From the NCBI RefSeq assembly GCF_017794965.1, contig NZ_CP051240.1:1364001-1428000 (forward strand): a DNA stretch of 64,000 nt, read 5' to 3'. This stretch comes from Alcanivorax sp. GTDB lineage: Bacteria; Pseudomonadota; Gammaproteobacteria; Pseudomonadales; Alcanivoracaceae. The position numbers were made by a program, and so were the translations under genes. Positions 26,804 to 35,562 of this stretch are shown in pieces; the first letter of the stretch is position 1, and each line of letters begins with the position of its first letter. The notes beneath the pieces were generated by a model. The model was not told the origin of the DNA and made no database searches. It saw only the letters and a program-made list of their open reading frames with translations.

Positions 26804-27823
26804 ATGTCTGACACAATTTCCCCCTTGCTCATGCTGGACCTGGAAGGCCTCACCGTTGCCGATTCGGAAAAGGATTTGCTGCGTCATCCGGGGGCCGGTG
26901 GTCTGATCCTGTTTGCCCGTAACTACGAAAGCCGTGAGCAACTGCGTGAGCTGGTCAGGCAGATTCGCGCCGAGCGTCCCGAAATCCTTATTGCTGTGGA
27001 TCAGGAGGGGGGACGCGTGCAACGCTTTCGTGATGAATTTGTTCGCCTGCCGCCGATGGCCGCTCTTGGTCGCCGCTATGACCAGGACGCTGATGCCGGC
27101 ATCCGTGAAGCGGCGCTGTTGGGTGAGCTAATGGCATCGGAGCTTACCGAACTGGATATTGATATCAGCTTTGCCCCGGTGCTGGATCTGGATTACGGCA
27201 ATAGCACGGTGATTGGCGATCGCAGTTTTCACGGTGACGCCGATGCCATGATTGCCTTGGCTGGCAGCTTCATCGATGGCATGCATGCCGCTGGCATGGC
27301 GGCTACCGGCAAGCACTTTCCGGGGCATGGTCATGTGGTGGCAGATTCCCATTTGGAACTCCCGGTGGACCCACGCCCCCTGGCGGAGATCGAGGCAGCG
27401 GATATGCGCCCTTTCATGGCGCTGGCGCGGCGGCTGGATGGCATCATGCCGGCCCATGTGATTTACAGCGCGGTAGAGAACCAGACGGCAGGTTTCTCCC
27501 GGTACTGGTTGCAGACCCAGTTGCGCGAGAAGCTGGGTTTCCGTGGCGTGATTTTCTCGGATGACATGTCCATGGCGGGAGCCCAGTGCGCGGGTGGCTA
27601 TCCCGAGCGTGCTGAAGCGGCTCTCAAGGCCGGCTGCGATATGGTGCTGGCATGTAATAACCGTGAAGGGGCAGAACAGATGCTGGCCTGGTTGGAGGGG
27701 CAGCGTTTTGCTGGTCAGGTCCCCGCTGGCGGTCTGCGGGCGCGCCCACGCTGCGCTATGGAATCGGGTCGTCGCCGTGAGGCGCAGGCCCTGGCACAAA
27801 CACTGATTGAGGAAAACACATGA
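26804..27823 (+). CDS. nagZ: Beta-N-acetylhexosaminidase NagZ
   Basis: 339 residues, family GH3. Motifs in order: LIAVDQEGGRVQRF, FAPVLDLDYG, IGDRSFHGD, the mobile catalytic loop GKHFPGHGHVVADSH and the nucleophile region FSDDMSMAGA. It removes GlcNAc from anhydro-muropeptides in the cytoplasm during peptidoglycan recycling, downstream of lytic enzymes such as Slt. Its stop overlaps the next start by four bases (ATGA). Confidence 0.95.
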   Translation: MSDTISPLLMLDLEGLTVADSEKDLLRHPGAGGLILFARNYESREQLRELVRQIRAERPEILIAVDQEGGRVQRFRDEFVRLPPMAALGRRYDQDADAGIREAALLGELMASELTELDIDISFAPVLDLDYGNSTVIGDRSFHGDADAMIALAGSFIDGMHAAGMAATGKHFPGHGHVVADSHLELPVDPRPLAEIEAADMRPFMALARRLDGIMPAHVIYSAVENQTAGFSRYWLQTQLREKLGFRGVIFSDDMSMAGAQCAGGYPERAEAALKAGCDMVLACNNREGAEQMLAWLEGQRFAGQVPAGGLRARPRCAMESGRRREAQALAQTLIEENT

Positions 27824-28977
27824 ACTGGGACTGGAGCCAGCTGCTGAATTGGCCAACGCTGGAAACGCCTTCTGATATTTGGTTGACGCAACTGTTTCTG
27901 TTGGTGGTGTGCACCGTGGCAGTGAACTTCACAATGATGCGTGCCATCGATGTGGCGGAGCGGCTGATCAGCAAGACCGATACCCTTTGGGATGATGCCC
28001 TTCTTGAAGCCGCGAGAATTCCGTTACGGTTGGTGTTCTGGGTTATCGGGCTGTCGGTCTGTGTCGAGCTGCTGCAAGCGGTAAGCGATGATGAGAATAT
28101 GATATTCGATCTGGTGCCTCAGGCACGCCGGATCGGGTTCATCGTGATTATTGCCATGTTCCTGAACCGGTTCATTTCCTACACGGAAAAGAACCTCATT
28201 GATCCGTCGCGGATGCGCAAGCCCATGGATCATTCCACCGCGGCGGCTATTGCCAAGTTGCTGCGCGTATCGGTGATTATCACAGCCCTGCTGATTATCC
28301 TGCAGACGTTGGGATACAGTATTTCCGGCGTGCTGGCTTTTGGTGGTATCGGCGGCATGGCCGTGGCGTTTGCGGCCAAGGATCTACTCGCCAACTTCTT
28401 TGGCGGGATGATGGTTTATCTGGACAAACCGTTCCGGGTGGGGGACTGGGTGCGCTCGCCGGATCGTTCCATTGAGGGCACAGTAGAAAATATCGGCTGG
28501 CGCTTGACCCGTATCCGCACCTTCGATCAGCGGCCGCTTTATATCCCCAATGCCATGTTTACCTCCATCGTGCTGGAGAACCCGTCGCGGATGTTCAACC
28601 GCCGTATCAATGAAAAGATCGGCATCCGCTACGATGATTGGCAAAAGATGCCGGCCATTGTGGAGGCGGTAAAAGTCATGCTGGTGGCTCATGAAGAACT
28701 GGAAACGGAACAAAAGACCCTGATCGTCAACTTTGACAGTTACGGTGCCTCTCACCTGGAATTCTTCATCTACACCTTCACGAAGACCACTGACTGGGTG
28801 CGTTATCATCAAGTGAAGCAGGATGTACTGATGAAAATCATGGCCATTGTGGACGAGCATGGTGCAGAGTTTGCCTTCCCAACCCGTACCCTGCATTTGG
28901 TCAGTAACAATAACGATGATCCCTCAACCGGTCTTGAGGATGACAACGTAGAGGAACCGCAACATGTCCATCGCTGA
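27820..28977 (+). CDS. MscS-family mechanosensitive ion channel
   Basis: 385 residues. Membrane segments lie at about 22-45, 65-85, 100-120 and 145-170. The pore helix GVLAFGGIGGMAVAFAAKDLLANFFGG is typical of MscS TM3. A beta domain follows (FRVGDWV, GTVENIGWRLTRIRTFD, YIPNAMF), and then a C-terminal alpha/beta part. It opens under membrane tension to release solutes. It is translationally coupled to nagZ. Confidence 0.9.
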   Translation: MNWDWSQLLNWPTLETPSDIWLTQLFLLVVCTVAVNFTMMRAIDVAERLISKTDTLWDDALLEAARIPLRLVFWVIGLSVCVELLQAVSDDENMIFDLVPQARRIGFIVIIAMFLNRFISYTEKNLIDPSRMRKPMDHSTAAAIAKLLRVSVIITALLIILQTLGYSISGVLAFGGIGGMAVAFAAKDLLANFFGGMMVYLDKPFRVGDWVRSPDRSIEGTVENIGWRLTRIRTFDQRPLYIPNAMFTSIVLENPSRMFNRRINEKIGIRYDDWQKMPAIVEAVKVMLVAHEELETEQKTLIVNFDSYGASHLEFFIYTFTKTTDWVRYHQVKQDVLMKIMAIVDEHGAEFAFPTRTLHLVSNNNDDPSTGLEDDNVEEPQHVHR

Positions 28978-29551
28978 TGATGTACAGCAGGAGTTGATGA
29001 AGGTACGCCGTGAGGCCATCGAGCTGCATTCTTCTGACCAGGTGCAGGAGGCGATTGCCAAGCTGGCCTTTGCGGTGACGGAAGCCTACAGCGGCAAGGT
29101 ACCGGTGTTTGTCACCATCATGAATGGCGGCATGATCTTCGCAGCAGAGCTGGTCAAACGCCTGGATTTCCCGCTGGAGATGGATTACTTGCACGCCAGC
29201 CGTTATCTCGGTGATACCACCGGCGGCGAGGTGGAATGGGTGGTAACCCCCAACGCCAGCCTGGCAGGCCGTCATGTACTGATCGTGGATGATATCCTCG
29301 ATGTGGGTACCACCTTGCTGTCCATTATCCGTGCCTGTGAAGCGCAGGGCGCCGCATCGGTGAAAACCTGTGTGTTGGTGGACAAGCAGCATGACCGTAA
29401 GGCGGAGCCCGGCCTGAAAGCGGATTTCACCGCGCTGGAGGCCGCGGATTACTACCTGTTCGGGATGGGGATGGACTACAAGGGCTTCTGGCGAAATGCG
29501 CCGGGCATCTACGCGGTGAAGGACGATGCTGTGAAAGAGGATGACAACTAG
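28964..29551 (+). CDS. Hypoxanthine-guanine phosphoribosyltransferase
   Basis: 195 residues with the type I PRTase fold. The PRPP loop VLIVDDILDVGTTL is near 109-122, and a flexible loop around YLGDTTGGEVEW and a purine-binding tail (DYYLFGMGMDYKGFWRN) are present. It probably converts hypoxanthine or guanine with PRPP to IMP or GMP. Its first 14 bases overlap the MscS gene. The next gene makes hypoxanthine from methylthioinosine, so the pair forms one salvage route. Confidence 0.85.
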   Translation: MSIADDVQQELMKVRREAIELHSSDQVQEAIAKLAFAVTEAYSGKVPVFVTIMNGGMIFAAELVKRLDFPLEMDYLHASRYLGDTTGGEVEWVVTPNASLAGRHVLIVDDILDVGTTLLSIIRACEAQGAASVKTCVLVDKQHDRKAEPGLKADFTALEAADYYLFGMGMDYKGFWRNAPGIYAVKDDAVKEDDN

Positions 29552-29552
29552 C

Positions 29553-30293
29553 ATGCTCGCGTTTATTGGCGGAACCGGTCTCACCCGGATGGACAATCTG
29601 GACATCGTTCAGCGCCATGACATAACCACCCGTTATGGCAAGCCCTCAGCACCAGTGGTGGAAGGGCAACTGGATGGACAGCGGGTGCTGTTCCTGGCCC
29701 GTCATGGCGACCCTCACGTGCTATTGCCCCACCAGGTGAACTACCGGGCCAATCTGTCTGCACTGAAAGCGGTCGGAGCTACCGCGGTGGTGGCTGCCAA
29801 TGCGGTGGGCGGCATTACTGCCCAGGCGCCTACCGGCGCGCTGGTGCTGCCAGACCAGATCATCGATTACACCTGGGGTCGTGAAATGACCCTGTTCGAC
29901 GATCCTGATGAGCCGCTGGTGCACGTGGATTTCAGCTGGCCATTTGATGTGAACCTGCGCAATGCGCTCAAGACACGGTTGGCCGCCTCCGAGTTGCAGT
30001 GGAATGATGGCGGCTGCTATGCCGCCACTCAGGGGCCGCGTCTGGAAACGGCTGCAGAGATCCAGCGGCTGGAACGGGATGGCTGTGACATTGTCGGAAT
30101 GACAGGCATGCCTGAAGCGGTGCTTGCCCGGGAGCTGGAGCTTCCCTATGCCATGCTTTCGCTGGTGGTGAACCCGGCAGCCGGCAAGTCTACCCATGAA
30201 ATTACCATGGCGGAGATCGAAGCGGTGATCCATGACGGGATGGCCAGCGTCTGCCAGCTATTGGCGGATTTTGCGCGTCACTATACTGCCTGA
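29553..30293 (+). CDS. S-methyl-5'-thioinosine phosphorylase
   Basis: 246 residues of the MTAP/PNP family: IGGTGLTRMD (phosphate site), ARHGDPHVLLPHQVNYRANL, QGPRLETAAEI and DIVGMTGMPEAVLARE. Overall similarity to the characterised Pseudomonas aeruginosa enzyme PA3004 (recalled sequence) is high, which favours methylthioinosine over methylthioadenosine as substrate. The products are hypoxanthine and methylthioribose-1-phosphate. ATG 29553 starts one base after the upstream stop; ATG 29541 would add four residues. Confidence 0.85.
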   Translation: MLAFIGGTGLTRMDNLDIVQRHDITTRYGKPSAPVVEGQLDGQRVLFLARHGDPHVLLPHQVNYRANLSALKAVGATAVVAANAVGGITAQAPTGALVLPDQIIDYTWGREMTLFDDPDEPLVHVDFSWPFDVNLRNALKTRLAASELQWNDGGCYAATQGPRLETAAEIQRLERDGCDIVGMTGMPEAVLARELELPYAMLSLVVNPAAGKSTHEITMAEIEAVIHDGMASVCQLLADFARHYTA

Positions 30294-30347
30294 TACTTGA
30301 GAGGACCGTCGCAGTGTCTGCGACTGTCCCGGAAGGAGTCTGCAACC

Positions 30348-31391
30348 TTGACCTTGCTGATCGTTTTCGCCGCCATCTCCATTGGCTTTTCCTTTATCTG
30401 CTCGGTACTGGAGGCGGCGTTGCTGTCCATCACGCCCAGTTATATTGCCGGGCTGCGTGAAGTCCGCCCGGGTTTGTACAAGACCCTACGGGGGTTCAAG
30501 GATGATATCGACAAGCCCCTGTCTGCGATTCTGACTCTCAATACTGTGGCGCATACCGTGGGGGCCACCGGGGTGGGAGCCCAGGTGGCGGTGGTATTCG
30601 GTGAAGCGTGGCTGGGTGCCGCTTCCGGGGTAATGACTCTGGCCATCCTGATTCTGTCCGAGATCATCCCGAAAACCATTGGCGCCAAGTACTGGCGCTC
30701 CCTGGCCCCGATGCTGCCGCCCGTGTTAAAGGTGATCATGATATCGCTGGCGCCATTTGTGTGGCTGTCCAAGCTGATTACCAGCCAGATCGGTGGTAAC
30801 GAACATGACGTGGATGTGCGGGCCGAGATCCGTGCGCTTGCCGATATGGGCAAGGATCAACAGGCGCTGGAAGATGACGAACACAAGGTCATTCAGAACA
30901 TTCTCCATCTGCACGATGTAAAGGTGGGGGCCATCATGACCCCCCGCACTGTATGTCGCACAGTGCGCCCGGAGATGACCGTCTCCGAGTTTCTGGAGCA
31001 GGAAAAAGGGCAGCCGTTCTCCCGTTTTCCGGTAATGAATGAGCGCGGTGAATGTACCGGTTACATCCACAAGTCCGACTTGCTGGGTGTCTCGCTGGAG
31101 CAGACCATGAAGGCGCTGGCCCTCGAGGTTTCCATGATCAGCACCCGCATGAGCATTGAGGACCTGTTCCATGCCATGCTCAGCCAACGCCAGCACATGG
31201 CGGTGGTCTATGACGAACACGGTACCTGGGTGGGGCTGGTTACCCTGGAAGATATTCTGGAAACCATTCTGGGCCGGGAAATCATGGATGAGACCGATAG
31301 CGTGGCAGATCTGCGGCTTTACGCGCGCCAGCGCTGGAGCCGAAAGCTCAAGAAGCAGGGTAGTGGCGATCGTCATTCGGATAAATCCTGA
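30348..31391 (+). CDS. CNNM/CBS domain transporter-like protein
   Basis: About 347 residues. An N-terminal CNNM (DUF21) membrane domain (TLLIVFAAISIGFSFICSVLEAALLS, LAILILSEIIPKTIGAKY) precedes two CBS domains (MTPRTVCRTV through YIHKSDLLGV, and LFHAMLSQRQHMAVVYDEHGTWVGLVTLEDILE). The C-terminal CorC/HlyC domain of longer family members is missing. Relatives move Mg or Na ions. TTG 30348 with AAGGAG nine bases upstream is the best start; the longer frame from 30297 lacks a ribosome site. Confidence 0.82.
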   Translation: MTLLIVFAAISIGFSFICSVLEAALLSITPSYIAGLREVRPGLYKTLRGFKDDIDKPLSAILTLNTVAHTVGATGVGAQVAVVFGEAWLGAASGVMTLAILILSEIIPKTIGAKYWRSLAPMLPPVLKVIMISLAPFVWLSKLITSQIGGNEHDVDVRAEIRALADMGKDQQALEDDEHKVIQNILHLHDVKVGAIMTPRTVCRTVRPEMTVSEFLEQEKGQPFSRFPVMNERGECTGYIHKSDLLGVSLEQTMKALALEVSMISTRMSIEDLFHAMLSQRQHMAVVYDEHGTWVGLVTLEDILETILGREIMDETDSVADLRLYARQRWSRKLKKQGSGDRHSDKS

Positions 31392-31423
31392 CCCGATTCC
31401 CCCTGACAACAAGGAGGCAAACC

Positions 31424-32392
31424 ATGGCACAGATTTACAAGGACAACAGCGAAACCATTGGCATGACGCCGCTGGTAAAGATCAACCGTATCAGCCAGGG
31501 CAATATTCTCGCCAAACTGGAATCCCGTAACCCGGCGGGGAGTGTGAAGTGCCGGATCGGTGCTTCCATGATCTGGGATGCGGAGCAGAGCGGCAAGCTC
31601 AAGCCTGGCATGACCCTGGTGGAGCCCACCAGCGGTAACACCGGCATTGCGCTGGCCTATGTGGCCGCCGCCCGTGGCTATGATCTGGTGCTGACCATGC
31701 CGGATTCCATGAGCCTGGAGCGACGCAAGATTCTCAAGGCACTGGGTGCAAAACTGGTACTGACGCCGGGGCCGAAAGGCATGCCCGGGGCGATTGCCCG
31801 GGCGGCGGAGCTGGTGGAAGAGAATCCTGAAACCCACCTGATGCTGCAACAGTTCGAGAACCCGGCCAACCCGGCCATTCATGAAAAGACCACCGGGCCG
31901 GAAATCTGGGACGCCACCGACGGCGAGATTGATGTTCTGGTGGCCGGTGTGGGCACTGGGGGCACCATCACCGGGGTATCGCGCTATATCAAGAACGCCA
32001 AAGGCAAGGCGATCACAGCGGTGGCTGTGGAGCCGGATTCTTCCACCATGATCACCGCCGGCCTGAGTGGCGATGAGCCTACCCATGGGCCCCACAAGAT
32101 CCAGGGCATCGGTGCCGGTTTCGTGCCGAAGAATCTGGATCTGTCCGTGGTCGATCGTGCCGAGCAGGTGAGCAACGAAGAGGCCATGGCCTGGGCTCAC
32201 AAGCTGATGCAGGAGGAAGGTATCCTTGCGGGTATTTCCTGTGGCGCGGCAATGTGTGTGGCAGACCGCATCAGCCAGCTGCCGGAGTTTGCCGGCAAGA
32301 CCATCGTCGTTGTGCTGCCGGATTCCGGTGAGCGCTACCTGACGTCGCCCCTTTTCGCAGACATGTTCAGTGAGCAGGAGCTGAATCAGTAA
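31424..32392 (+). CDS. cysK: Cysteine synthase A
   Basis: 322 residues. The PLP lysine is Lys42 in NPAGSVKCRIG. The substrate loop is TSGNTGIALAY, the phosphate loop GVGTGGTITGVSRYI, and GISCGAA lies near the end. It makes cysteine from O-acetylserine and sulfide. A strong AAGGAGG precedes the ATG. No Cbl/CysB site was recognised. Heptad array D begins two bases after the stop codon. Confidence 0.93.
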   Translation: MAQIYKDNSETIGMTPLVKINRISQGNILAKLESRNPAGSVKCRIGASMIWDAEQSGKLKPGMTLVEPTSGNTGIALAYVAAARGYDLVLTMPDSMSLERRKILKALGAKLVLTPGPKGMPGAIARAAELVEENPETHLMLQQFENPANPAIHEKTTGPEIWDATDGEIDVLVAGVGTGGTITGVSRYIKNAKGKAITAVAVEPDSSTMITAGLSGDEPTHGPHKIQGIGAGFVPKNLDLSVVDRAEQVSNEEAMAWAHKLMQEEGILAGISCGAAMCVADRISQLPEFAGKTIVVVLPDSGERYLTSPLFADMFSEQELNQ

Positions 32393-32393
32393 G

Positions 32394-32428
32394 CGACGCA
32401 GCACGCTTCACGCAGCACGTAACACGCG
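32394..32428. repeat. Heptad array D (AGCACGC class, 5 units)
   Basis: A 7-bp period with units such as GCACGCT, TCACGCA, GCACGTA and ACACGCG, starting directly after cysK. A two-unit piece of the same class is at 63793-63806. Confidence 0.65.
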
Positions 32429-32470
32429 GAAGGGCCTTGCCGGTTGGTGAGGCCTTGCCTGCGGGGTTGA

Positions 32471-32498
32471 GTTGAAAGTTTAAAGTTTAAAGTTGAAA
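32471..32498. repeat. Heptad array E (GTTKAAA class, 4 units)
   Basis: Units GTTGAAA, GTTTAAA, GTTTAAA and GTTGAAA. The array is inverted relative to E' at 32607-32634; 27 of 28 bases pair. Confidence 0.8.
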
Positions 32499-32606
32499 GA
32501 GGAGAACACTCGCTCAATTCTCTGCTGTGCGTTCTGCAAGCTGACTGGATCAAGTGCCGTTAATCGCGGGCACTACGTTGCCGCGCTCTCCGGCCGGTTT
32601 CGCGCT

Positions 32607-32634
32607 TTTCAACTTTGAACTTTAAACTTTCAAC
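32607..32634. repeat. Heptad array E' (inverted mate, 4 units)
   Basis: Units TTTCAAC, TTTGAAC, TTTAAAC and TTTCAAC. It forms a 28-bp stem with array E, with one mismatch. Confidence 0.8.
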
Positions 32635-32710
32635 TCGTCCTCCACCGTCCCGTCGTCTCAAGCTTGCAGCGGTCTTTTTTGGTATCCTTGCTGCCCGATC
32701 AGGAGGGGCC

Positions 32711-33901
32711 ATGGCAGCCACTACAGAGACAGACATTGTTGTCATCGGTGCCGGTGCGGCCGGGCTGATGTGTGCGGCCACGGCGGCGTACCAGGGGCAC
32801 CGGGTGCAGGTGCTGGACCATGCCAACAAGGCCGGCAAGAAGATCCTCATGTCAGGCGGTGGCCGCTGCAACTTCACCAACCTGAATACCACGCCTGAGC
32901 ACTTCGTTTCCGCCAATCCCCATTTCTGCAAATCTGCCCTCAAGCGCTACTCTCCCTGGCATTTCGTCGAGCTGGTGGAGCGTCACGGTATCGAGCATGT
33001 GGAAAAGGCGCCGGGGCAGCTGTTCTGTGCCGAGTCCTCAAAGGAGATTCTGGCTGTCCTGCTGACAGAATGTGAGTGGGCGGGGGCCGATATCGCCCTG
33101 AACACCTCGATCAAGCGGGTAACGAAGTCGGACAAGGGGTTCACTCTCACTACCAGCAGCGGCACGGTGCTTTGCCAGAAGCTGGTGGTGGCCTGTGGCG
33201 GGCTGTCCATTCCCACCATGGGCGCTACCGGTTTTGGTTATCAGCTGGCGGAACAGTTCGGCCTGACGGTGCTGCCCACCCGTGCCGGACTGGTGCCGTT
33301 CACCCTGCAGCCGGAAGACAAGGCATGGTTGGCCGAGCTGTCTGGTATCAGTACTGACGTGGTGGCTCGCACGGGGCAAGCCCGCTTCGCTGAACCCATG
33401 TTGATCACCCATCGCGGCCTGTCGGGCCCGGCCATGCTGCAGGTTTCCAGCTTCTGGGCGCCGGGACAGGCGGTAACCGTGGACTGGTTGCCCCAGGTGG
33501 ATGACCCGGTGGCGGCGTTGGCAGCGGAACGGCAGCAACATCCCAACCGCAGTCTGGAACGTTGGCTCAGACAGTACTTTTCCCAGCGGTTGGCCGCGGC
33601 GCTGGTGGAGCAGTTCGGCTGGCAAGGCAATCTTCAGCAGTTTAGCAATGAGCGCCTGGCCAGTGTGGCGGCGATATTGAAAGGATGGTCGTTCAAACCC
33701 GCCGGCACCGAAGGCTACCGCACTGCCGAAGTGACCCTGGGTGGGGTAGATACCGATGCCATCTCCTCAAAGAATTTCGAAGTGAAATCCGTGCCCGGAT
33801 TGCACTTCATTGGTGAAGTTCTGGATGTGACCGGGCAGCTGGGGGGATTCAACTTCCAGTGGGCCTGGGCCAGTGGCTGGTGTACCGGTCTGGCGCTCTA
33901 G
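32711..33901 (+). CDS. NAD(P)/FAD-dependent oxidoreductase (HI0933/BaiN-like)
   Basis: 396 residues. The FAD-binding motif IVVIGAGAAGLMCAATAA is at the start, the family signature KILMSGGGRCNFTN lies near 53-66, and the C-terminal motif is ELLDVTGQLGGFNFQWAWASG-like (here EVLDVTGQLGG). Members are flavoproteins of mostly unknown reaction. ATG 32711 has AGGAGG at 32701-32706; the open frame upstream runs through array E' and is not coding. Its last bases lie 20 bases before the tag gene. Confidence 0.88.
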   Translation: MAATTETDIVVIGAGAAGLMCAATAAYQGHRVQVLDHANKAGKKILMSGGGRCNFTNLNTTPEHFVSANPHFCKSALKRYSPWHFVELVERHGIEHVEKAPGQLFCAESSKEILAVLLTECEWAGADIALNTSIKRVTKSDKGFTLTTSSGTVLCQKLVVACGGLSIPTMGATGFGYQLAEQFGLTVLPTRAGLVPFTLQPEDKAWLAELSGISTDVVARTGQARFAEPMLITHRGLSGPAMLQVSSFWAPGQAVTVDWLPQVDDPVAALAAERQQHPNRSLERWLRQYFSQRLAAALVEQFGWQGNLQQFSNERLASVAAILKGWSFKPAGTEGYRTAEVTLGGVDTDAISSKNFEVKSVPGLHFIGEVLDVTGQLGGFNFQWAWASGWCTGLAL

Positions 33902-33921
33902 GCCGGTCAGGGAGCGGTGTC

Positions 33922-34533
33922 ATGGATGAAGTCATCATCGCAGAAGACGGCCTGTGCCGGTGTGCCTGGAGCCAGACGGCACCGGATTACCCCCGCTATC
34001 ACGATGAAGAATGGGGCTTTCCGGTGGGCGATGATATCCGCCTGTTTGAAAAGGTATGCCTGGAAGGATTTCAGGCGGGCCTGAGCTGGCGCACCATCCT
34101 GGAAAAGCGCGACGCCTTCCGTGATGCCTTTGCCGGTTTTGACTTCCATCGGCTGGCCGCATTCGACGATAGCCAGGTGAATACCCTGATGGACAATGCC
34201 GCCATTGTCCGTAACCGCCGCAAAATCCAGTCCGTGATCAATAACGCCCGCCGGGCACAGGAAATGGTTGCAGAGGAAGGCTCCCTTGCCGCCTTTTTCT
34301 GGTCCTACGAACCCGATCCAGCCAGCCTGCCACCTCCCCAGTCGGTCACCACCTCCGCTGAATCCGTCGCGCTTTCCATAGCCCTCAAGCAACGTGGCTG
34401 GAGCTTTGTCGGCCCGACCACTTGCTATGCCTTCATGCAAGCCATGGGGCTGATCAATGATCATCAGCACCAGTGTGTCATCAGGGAAAAGGTGGAACTG
34501 GCGCGGTCGCATTTTATGCGACCGCCCAGGTAA
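33922..34533 (+). CDS. tag: DNA-3-methyladenine glycosylase I
   Basis: 203 residues. Family motifs are RCAWSQTAPDYPRYHDEEWG (first zinc Cys plus substrate pocket), FQAGLSWRTILEKRDAF, the HhH-like centre and the zinc His/Cys end FVGPTTCYAFMQAMGLINDH. It removes 3-methyladenine from DNA in base-excision repair. It starts 20 bases after the flavoprotein gene, with GGAG nearby, so the two are probably cotranscribed. No LexA or Ada box is seen. Confidence 0.92.
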   Translation: MDEVIIAEDGLCRCAWSQTAPDYPRYHDEEWGFPVGDDIRLFEKVCLEGFQAGLSWRTILEKRDAFRDAFAGFDFHRLAAFDDSQVNTLMDNAAIVRNRRKIQSVINNARRAQEMVAEEGSLAAFFWSYEPDPASLPPPQSVTTSAESVALSIALKQRGWSFVGPTTCYAFMQAMGLINDHQHQCVIREKVELARSHFMRPPR

Positions 34534-34545
34534 TCGAGATGTGGT

Positions 34546-34836
34546 TTAGACGGTGAAGGCCATGAAACGTTTGCCAATCAGGAACAGGGCCTGAATCTCA
34601 ACCGGTTCGTCCAGATTGCGTACGGCATCGCTGGCCAGCTGGATATAGGGATAACGGTGTGCCCAGGCGCTGGGACTGACATAGTGAATACGCGGCTGGT
34701 TGGTGTGCCTGTTAATGGCCATAAAACCGTCCTGCTCGTCATTGTAAAGGACGTAGCCCTGGAAAACGGCGCTGGCCGGTAGCCCCAGCTCCTCTACAAA
34801 GTCGGAGAACCAGCCCGGATTGGACTCTATGCTCAT
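34546..34836 (-). CDS. Hypothetical protein, 96 residues
   Basis: A small soluble protein with no membrane segment or signal peptide. It is mostly beta strand by eye (SAVFQGYVLYNDEQDGFMAI, IHYVSPSAWAHRYPYIQL). I do not recognise the family. The start has an AAGGAGAAG-type ribosome site (on the minus strand, just before the ATG at 34836), which supports a real gene. It converges on tag with a 12-base gap. Confidence 0.6.
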   Translation of the reverse strand: MSIESNPGWFSDFVEELGLPASAVFQGYVLYNDEQDGFMAINRHTNQPRIHYVSPSAWAHRYPYIQLASDAVRNLDEPVEIQALFLIGKRFMAFTV

Positions 34837-35162
34837 ACTTCTCCTTGCCCGCCTCTTTTATCCGGCATTGGTCAATTTCATGAGACTAAGTTACGCGATA
34901 AGTTGCACCGGTCCGGTAGCGTTTATGGCGGGCTTTTGTGAGGGAGGGTGAGGTCTGTAGAAGTTTGGTATCCGTGTCACGCCCCATTCTAATGCTGTAC
35001 ATACGAACAGTATTTGGGTAGCCTGAAGTTCTCCTGTTCGTGTGTTCGTGAGCGTGCGTTGTGCACAGCCGGATCCGGATTAAGGGACGTCTGTTCCCGG
35101 ACGCCTTGGGGCTGTTTCCCTGCGACACACGAAGACCTTTCCTCTGATCATTCAGGTGTGAC
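34837..35162. other. Intergenic region upstream of umuDC (326 bases)
   Basis: It contains an SOS box at 34995-35010 and the divergent start regions of the 96-residue gene and umuD. No gene or repeat is seen otherwise. Confidence 0.6.
34995..35010. promoter_or_regulatory. LexA (SOS) box for umuDC
   Basis: CTGT-N8-ACAG with an AT-rich flank, and the same first four spacer bases (ACAT) as the box at 11175. It lies 152 bases before the umuD ATG, implying a fairly long leader. Confidence 0.8.
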
Positions 35163-35561
35163 ATGGCTGCATTACCGATGTTTAGCGAAGCCGTGCGGGC
35201 CGGGTTTCCGTCGCCGGCCCAGGGCTACATGGAAGAACCACTGGACCTGAACCGGCTCTGTATCCGTCAGGAAGCGGCCACCTTTCTGTTACGGGTAGAG
35301 GGAGATTCCATGATTGAGGCGGGTATCCATGCGGGTGATATTCTGGTGGTGGACCGTTCCCTGAACGCGGTCCATGGCGATATCGTCGTGGCCGCGGTAG
35401 CGGGCGAGTTCACCGTCAAGGAACTGGCTTTGAAGCCGTCTCCCCGCTTGTTACCCCGTAACCCGGACTATGCTCCCATTGTGTTGGAAGAGGGGGGGTG
35501 GGAGCTATTTGGCGTGGTGACTTTTGCGCTGCATACCCTGCGTGGAAACGCCGGGGGCTGA
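35163..35561 (+). CDS. umuD: Translesion polymerase V autoproteolytic subunit UmuD
   Basis: 132 residues with the S24/LexA-type peptidase fold. The cleavage site Ala13-Gly14 is followed by catalytic Ser49 (EGDSMIEAGI) and Lys86 (FTVKELAL). The spacing from cut site to Ser (36) and Ser to Lys (37) is the same as in E. coli UmuD. RecA-stimulated self-cleavage gives UmuD', which binds UmuC to form Pol V. The N-terminal arm is about 11 residues shorter than in E. coli. umuC starts one base after the stop. Confidence 0.93.
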   Translation: MAALPMFSEAVRAGFPSPAQGYMEEPLDLNRLCIRQEAATFLLRVEGDSMIEAGIHAGDILVVDRSLNAVHGDIVVAAVAGEFTVKELALKPSPRLLPRNPDYAPIVLEEGGWELFGVVTFALHTLRGNAGG

Positions 35562-35562
35562 G

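Larger units (their letters stand above)
32393..32710. other. Intergenic gap holding three heptad arrays (318 bases)
   Basis: No gene is seen. It holds array D (AGCACGC class), then arrays E and E' (GTTKAAA class) as a near-perfect inverted pair. The 108 bases between E and E' show no recognisable domain or strong hairpin. The ribosome site AGGAGG for the next gene is at 32701. Confidence 0.6.
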
